64,000 bases of DNA, from contig JAJQGT010000006.1 of assembly GCA_021201135.1 (NCBI GenBank), positions 623,548 through 687,547 on the forward strand, in the 5' to 3' direction. Both the position numbers and the translations under genes were made by a program. Source of the stretch: Oscillospiraceae bacterium. GTDB taxonomy: Bacteria > Bacillota > Clostridia > Oscillospirales > Ruminococcaceae. Positions within the stretch are counted from its first letter, which is position 1; the number at the start of each line of letters is the position of its first letter. The notes under the pieces are model-generated. The model was not told where the DNA came from, searched no databases, and worked only from the letters and a program-made list of their open reading frames with translations. This document shows, piece by piece, positions 61,273 through 64,000 of this stretch.

Positions 61273-61972
61273 GTTTCTTCCTCAGGAAGTGGAGAAAGTT
61301 CTTTATTTGGACTGTGATTTGTTGATAAGAGATGACTTGTTTGAACTTTATAATACCGATATAAGCAACTATTCAGCAGCCGGAGTAAGCGATTACCTGA
61401 GTACATACTACCGTACAAGCTTCGGGATGAAGAAGGATGATATATACATTAACAGCGGAGTAATGCTTATAAATCTTAAGTATTGGCGAGATGAGCAACT
61501 GTCTGATAAATTTCTGCAATTTTCAGAGAGTCAAGGGAACAAGCTTCCATATGCCGAGCAAGGCATGGTTAATGGTGTACTCACGTCTACCATAAAGCTG
61601 CTTCCTTTGCAATACAACAGTTATACTGCAATTTTTGATTTTAACTATGATGAATTGCTGAGATATAGAAAGCCGAAAAACTATTACTCCCGTGAGCAAG
61701 TCGAGGAAGCGAAAAATAGCCCAACTATAGTTCATTTCACAACTAGTTTTGCTTCTCTCAGACCGTGGGTTGAAGGCAGTAAACACCCATATGATAGTGA
61801 GTGGCTTAAGTATAAAGCTATTTCTCCGTGGGCTGATGAGCCTTTAAGGAAGGACAATCGAAGCAAGAAAAAGAAGATATTTCTTAGTATTTTCAACTTC
61901 CTTCCTCGCAGAGTAGCTGTTAATCTTGCAGGACTTCTGCATTCTGTACTTGTGTCGGTGTTGCGGAAGTGA
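61271..61972 (+). pseudogene. Family 8 glycosyltransferase, N-terminally truncated
   Basis: The visible 233 residues begin at 'LFLPQEVEKVLYLDCDLLI', which holds the metal-binding DxD of GT8, then 'INSGVMLINLKYW', 'AEQGMVNGVL', 'YNSYTAIFDFNYDELLRY' and 'PTIVHFTTSFASLRPWVEGSKHPYDSEW', the usual GT8 order and C-terminus. About 80 N-terminal residues (nucleotide-binding strand) are missing; the frame opens right at the proposed inversion edge with no ribosome site. Another 18-residue GT8 piece lies beyond the opposite edge. GT8 enzymes transfer hexoses in surface-glycan synthesis. Confidence 0.8.
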
Positions 61973-62068
61973 AGGGCATTTAATGTTGATTACAAAGATG
62001 TGCTGGCTAATAGTTTTGGAAAGTGAGACAGTAAGTAACATAATTACATTAAGAAAGGCTACAACAGT

Positions 62069-63121
62069 ATGAAAATAAGCATTGATGGACGATTTGTGAC
62101 GAGGCGATTTGGCGGACAGGAACGTTTTGCATATGAGCTTTTATACGAGCTAGATAAACTGGTTCCCAAAAATAGTGTTGAATTGGTCGTCCCGCTTTCG
62201 TCAGGTAATGTTCCGGAATATAAAAATATTGAGGTAGTGAGATTTGGAAAGCACAATGGATTAGTCTGGGAACAGTTCGATTATTGGAAATACCTGCGAA
62301 AGAATGACAGAGTGTCAGTCTATCTTTGTAATACATGGCCGTTGTTCAGACCGGATATAGCCACGATTCACGATGTTGCAATGTTGGCTATGCCAAAAGC
62401 CTATCACGGCAATTTATATGGCGTTTTATCACAACTGCTACACACTGCACTATTTAAATCTGCGGCTAAAAGAGCGAAAGTAATACTCACGATATCCGAT
62501 TTTTCCAAGAAAGATATAATGAAAATCCTGCATATTCCTGCCGACAAAATCAGGCTTATCAGTTGTGGATGGCAACATTTTAGCAAGATTACGTCTGACG
62601 ACAGTATATTTGACAGGCATAAAGAGTTGGTTCGCGGTCAGTATTTCTTATCTGCCAGTAGCATCACACCGCAGAAGAATTTTAAATGGGTGAAGGAATC
62701 TGCAAAGAACAATACAGGTGAAGTTTATGCGATAGCTGGTAAGAGAGTGGGGTTGACATCAGAAAAGAACGCTGAGCTTGATAATCTGATTTACCTTGGG
62801 GAAGTAACAGATGGTGAAATGAGAGCACTAATGGAGAATTGCAAAGCTTTTATTCATCCGGCTAAGTATGAAGGATTTGGTATGACTCCAATGGAGGCAA
62901 TGTCAGTTGGTGCACCAATTATACTATCGAACGCAACTTGTTTGCCGGAAATCTATGGCGATGCTGCTCACTACATTAATCCTGATGATGCTAATATCGA
63001 TTTAAATGAATTGTTGAAGAATCCGGTTGAACCGGCTGAGAAAGTTTTAAGTAGATATAGTTGGGAAAAAGGTGCTCATGATCTTTTAGAGGCTTTTGCT
63101 ATGTATACGCACTCTAAGTGA
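62069..63121 (+). CDS. GT4-family glycosyltransferase
   Basis: A 350-residue GT-B enzyme, complete. N-terminal 'ISIDGRFVTRRFGGQERFAYELL' (acceptor-side glycine loop), 'TIHDVAMLAMPKAYHG', 'ILTISDFSKKDIMKIL', and C-terminal 'HPAKYEGFGMTPMEAMSVGAPIILSNATCLPEI' with the nucleotide-sugar E-x7-E motif. It probably adds a sugar to a lipid-linked surface glycan. AAAGG lies ten bases before the ATG. It sits wholly inside the candidate inverted segment, so its own reading frame is unaffected, but its promoter is not. Confidence 0.92.
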   Translation: MKISIDGRFVTRRFGGQERFAYELLYELDKLVPKNSVELVVPLSSGNVPEYKNIEVVRFGKHNGLVWEQFDYWKYLRKNDRVSVYLCNTWPLFRPDIATIHDVAMLAMPKAYHGNLYGVLSQLLHTALFKSAAKRAKVILTISDFSKKDIMKILHIPADKIRLISCGWQHFSKITSDDSIFDRHKELVRGQYFLSASSITPQKNFKWVKESAKNNTGEVYAIAGKRVGLTSEKNAELDNLIYLGEVTDGEMRALMENCKAFIHPAKYEGFGMTPMEAMSVGAPIILSNATCLPEIYGDAAHYINPDDANIDLNELLKNPVEPAEKVLSRYSWEKGAHDLLEAFAMYTHSK

Positions 63122-63309
63122 TTACTGTTAAAAAGTTATTGTAGAAATTGATAAGTTGTTTGTGACTTTATGAGATGTGCTCATCCATAGTGTTGGATTG
63201 TTCATATCGCATTCGAAAAATGAATGTTAAAAAGGAAAGATGGTTCTATAAGGATTCGCCGATATGGGATCTGAAAGCATTGCTTTCAAAAAACAAAGGA
63301 GGATTGAAT

Positions 63310-63510
63310 ATGTCTACAGCTTTATTTGTAGCAGGTTCTTATTTTCAATTAATTATGTGTGCTAATTTGAGGACAAGTGTCTACAAGGATTGGGATGCTG
63401 ACATTGTAATATATCATACTACTGTGCATGGTGCTGAACATGAAACTGAGATCATAGCTGAGCGTTTGAGGAAAGTTGTGCGGCAAAAACTCTTGAAAAT
63501 GCACTTTTAG
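63310..63510 (+). pseudogene. Polysialyltransferase-like glycosyltransferase, N-terminal fragment
   Basis: ATG 63310 has AAAGGAGG ahead. The sequence 'STALFVAGSYFQLIMCANLR', 'DADIVIYHTTVHGAEHETEI' and 'IIAERLRKVV' is the usual first Rossmann strand and helix of this glycosyltransferase group. After 'RQKL' the frame runs into unrelated codons and stops at 63510. Its continuation is the fragment at 60870-61272 on the opposite strand. The longer track ORF (start 63175) lacks a ribosome site. Confidence 0.65.
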
Positions 63511-63547
63511 TCCAACGTTCTGAAACAACGCTTTCGGGAACCTTTCC
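63486..63547 (-). pseudogene. Short internal piece of the GT8 gene
   Basis: On the minus strand this stretch reads 'GKVPESVVSERWTKSAFSR', the region just before 'LFLP.....LYLDCD' in GT8 enzymes. It overlaps the last codons of the Wzy-like ORF in a different frame. It ends exactly at the AAAACT edge of the candidate inversion. Confidence 0.6.
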
Positions 63548-64000
63548 TCATTAGCACACAATATGCAATTATAACGAATACAAGCGCAACTATACCGTAT
63601 AAAAAGAGACATCGAGCGTAGGCATTGTCAACTATGTTTGAAGCAGTACCATAACTATTAGCAGTCATAGTACTCATAAATTCAATATTTTGTCCGAATA
63701 GTGTTATGCGATAATTCTTAAAGAATTTTGACATATGATAAATACGACTGGTTAGTACAGAATTCAGTGCAATGGCGATAGCATTTCCCTTATTGTACAA
63801 GTAAACCGATGTAAAACTTGCCAACGCCATAATTGGTGTTATACAAGTAAACATCAACTTCACAAAACGCGTCTTAAATACTCTCGGAAAAGCAGTGGCA
63901 AAAATATATGCTAAACAAATTGCAACAAAAGTATAAACTGAAGAACGCCTGCAAAGACGATTATCCAGTCATATACTTTCATGTTTTTGAACTTGACACA
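63507..64000 (-). pseudogene. Wzy-like polysaccharide polymerase, 3' part
   Basis: The minus-strand frame from about 63950 to 63507 encodes hydrophobic helices and 'LNSVLTSRIYHMSKFFKNYR' followed by ITLFGQN, a pattern of Wzy-type O-antigen/capsule polymerases, then a last helix ('CLFLYGIVALVFVIIAYCVL'). The final residues come from the GT8 piece, so the natural C-terminus seems lost. Upstream, residues up to 'VYDWIIVFAG' are in a different frame, which implies a frameshift near 63950. The gene continues beyond the window edge. Confidence 0.65.

Larger units (their letters stand above)
61267..63491. other. Candidate inverted or invertible 2.2-kb segment
   Basis: The left edge AGTTTT (61267-61272) and right edge AAAACT (63486-63491) are inverted copies. 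The segment holds three plus-strand gene parts within a minus-strand locus, and both edges cut genes. Flipping it joins KLF-SNVY in phase to the N-terminal glycosyltransferase piece, and LFLPQE in phase to a GT8 piece beyond 63491. See findings. Confidence 0.7.

Noticed and set aside
61523-61786. Minus-strand ORF inside the GT8 fragment
   Set aside because: Antisense shadow; no motif, no ribosome site.
1-64000. tRNA, rRNA, prophage, insertion sequence or recombinase genes
   Set aside because: None could be recognised in either the ORF track or the intergenic sequence.

Overview
The window reads as chromosomal DNA of a Clostridia-class Firmicute, most likely a gut-type Oscillospirales/Lachnospirales relative. 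The reasons are sigma-A promoters and GGAGG ribosome sites, several TTG starts, a pst-phoU-phoBR operon, lysine synthesis by the DapL route under an L-box riboswitch, a Bacillus-phage-type ThyA, LPxTG pili with sortases, lipoprotein enzymes for plant cell walls, and GC-rich palindromic repeats typical of that group. I see no rRNA, tRNA, CRISPR, transposase or phage genes. The species cannot be named from the sequence alone.

Layout. 1-5.8 kb: end of a lipoprotein gene, a NUDIX hydrolase, an M23/SpoIIQ-like protein, a stand-alone FakA middle domain beside a metal permease, then maf, a small unknown gene and a lipid kinase. 5.9-9.1 kb: a membrane spermidine-synthase-like protein and an FGGY sugar kinase. 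9.2-14.3 kb: murA, yycJ, rlmH, a palindromic repeat cluster, carD, thyA-folA. 14.3-17.2 kb: an atypical P1B ATPase and a DUF4160-DUF2442 pair. 17.2-23.8 kb: pstSCAB-phoU-phoB-phoR behind a clear Pho box. 23.8-26.3 kb: two DegV/FakB genes, one frameshifted, and an XRE membrane regulator. 26.3-34.7 kb: a complete common-aromatic plus Phe/Tyr operon (aroF-tyrA-aroB-aroA-aroC-pheA-aroEK-aroQ). It has a consensus promoter, a 23-codon leader ORF with four consecutive Tyr codons, and an intrinsic terminator: a textbook ribosome-mediated attenuator. 34.9-41.1 kb: GH43, an acidic lipoprotein, a tannase-like esterase and a GH10 xylanase. 41.2-47.9 kb: lysine riboswitch, dapA-lysA-dapF-dapL, YjbR, nitroreductase and a CE2 esterase. 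47.9-58 kb: a sortase-assembled pilus locus (giant adhesin, pilin, class C sortase, second sortase). 58.1-64 kb: a cell-surface polysaccharide locus that is heavily rearranged.

How parts work together. GH43, GH10, the tannase-like enzyme, CE2 and the FGGY kinase fit arabinoxylan breakdown and pentose use. The pilus locus and polysaccharide locus build the cell surface. The aromatic and lysine operons are each controlled by a different RNA mechanism (Tyr-codon attenuation and the L-box).

The two most interesting signals are the Tyr-rich attenuator and the polysaccharide locus. In the latter, two glycosyltransferase genes are split at opposite ends of a 2.2-kb segment (about 61267-63491). Flipping that segment on paper joins both reading frames in phase and puts every gene of the locus on one strand. 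Either this is an invertible DNA segment or the assembly is wrong there. The neighbouring genes also carry frameshifts and deletions, so decay or sequence error must be considered.
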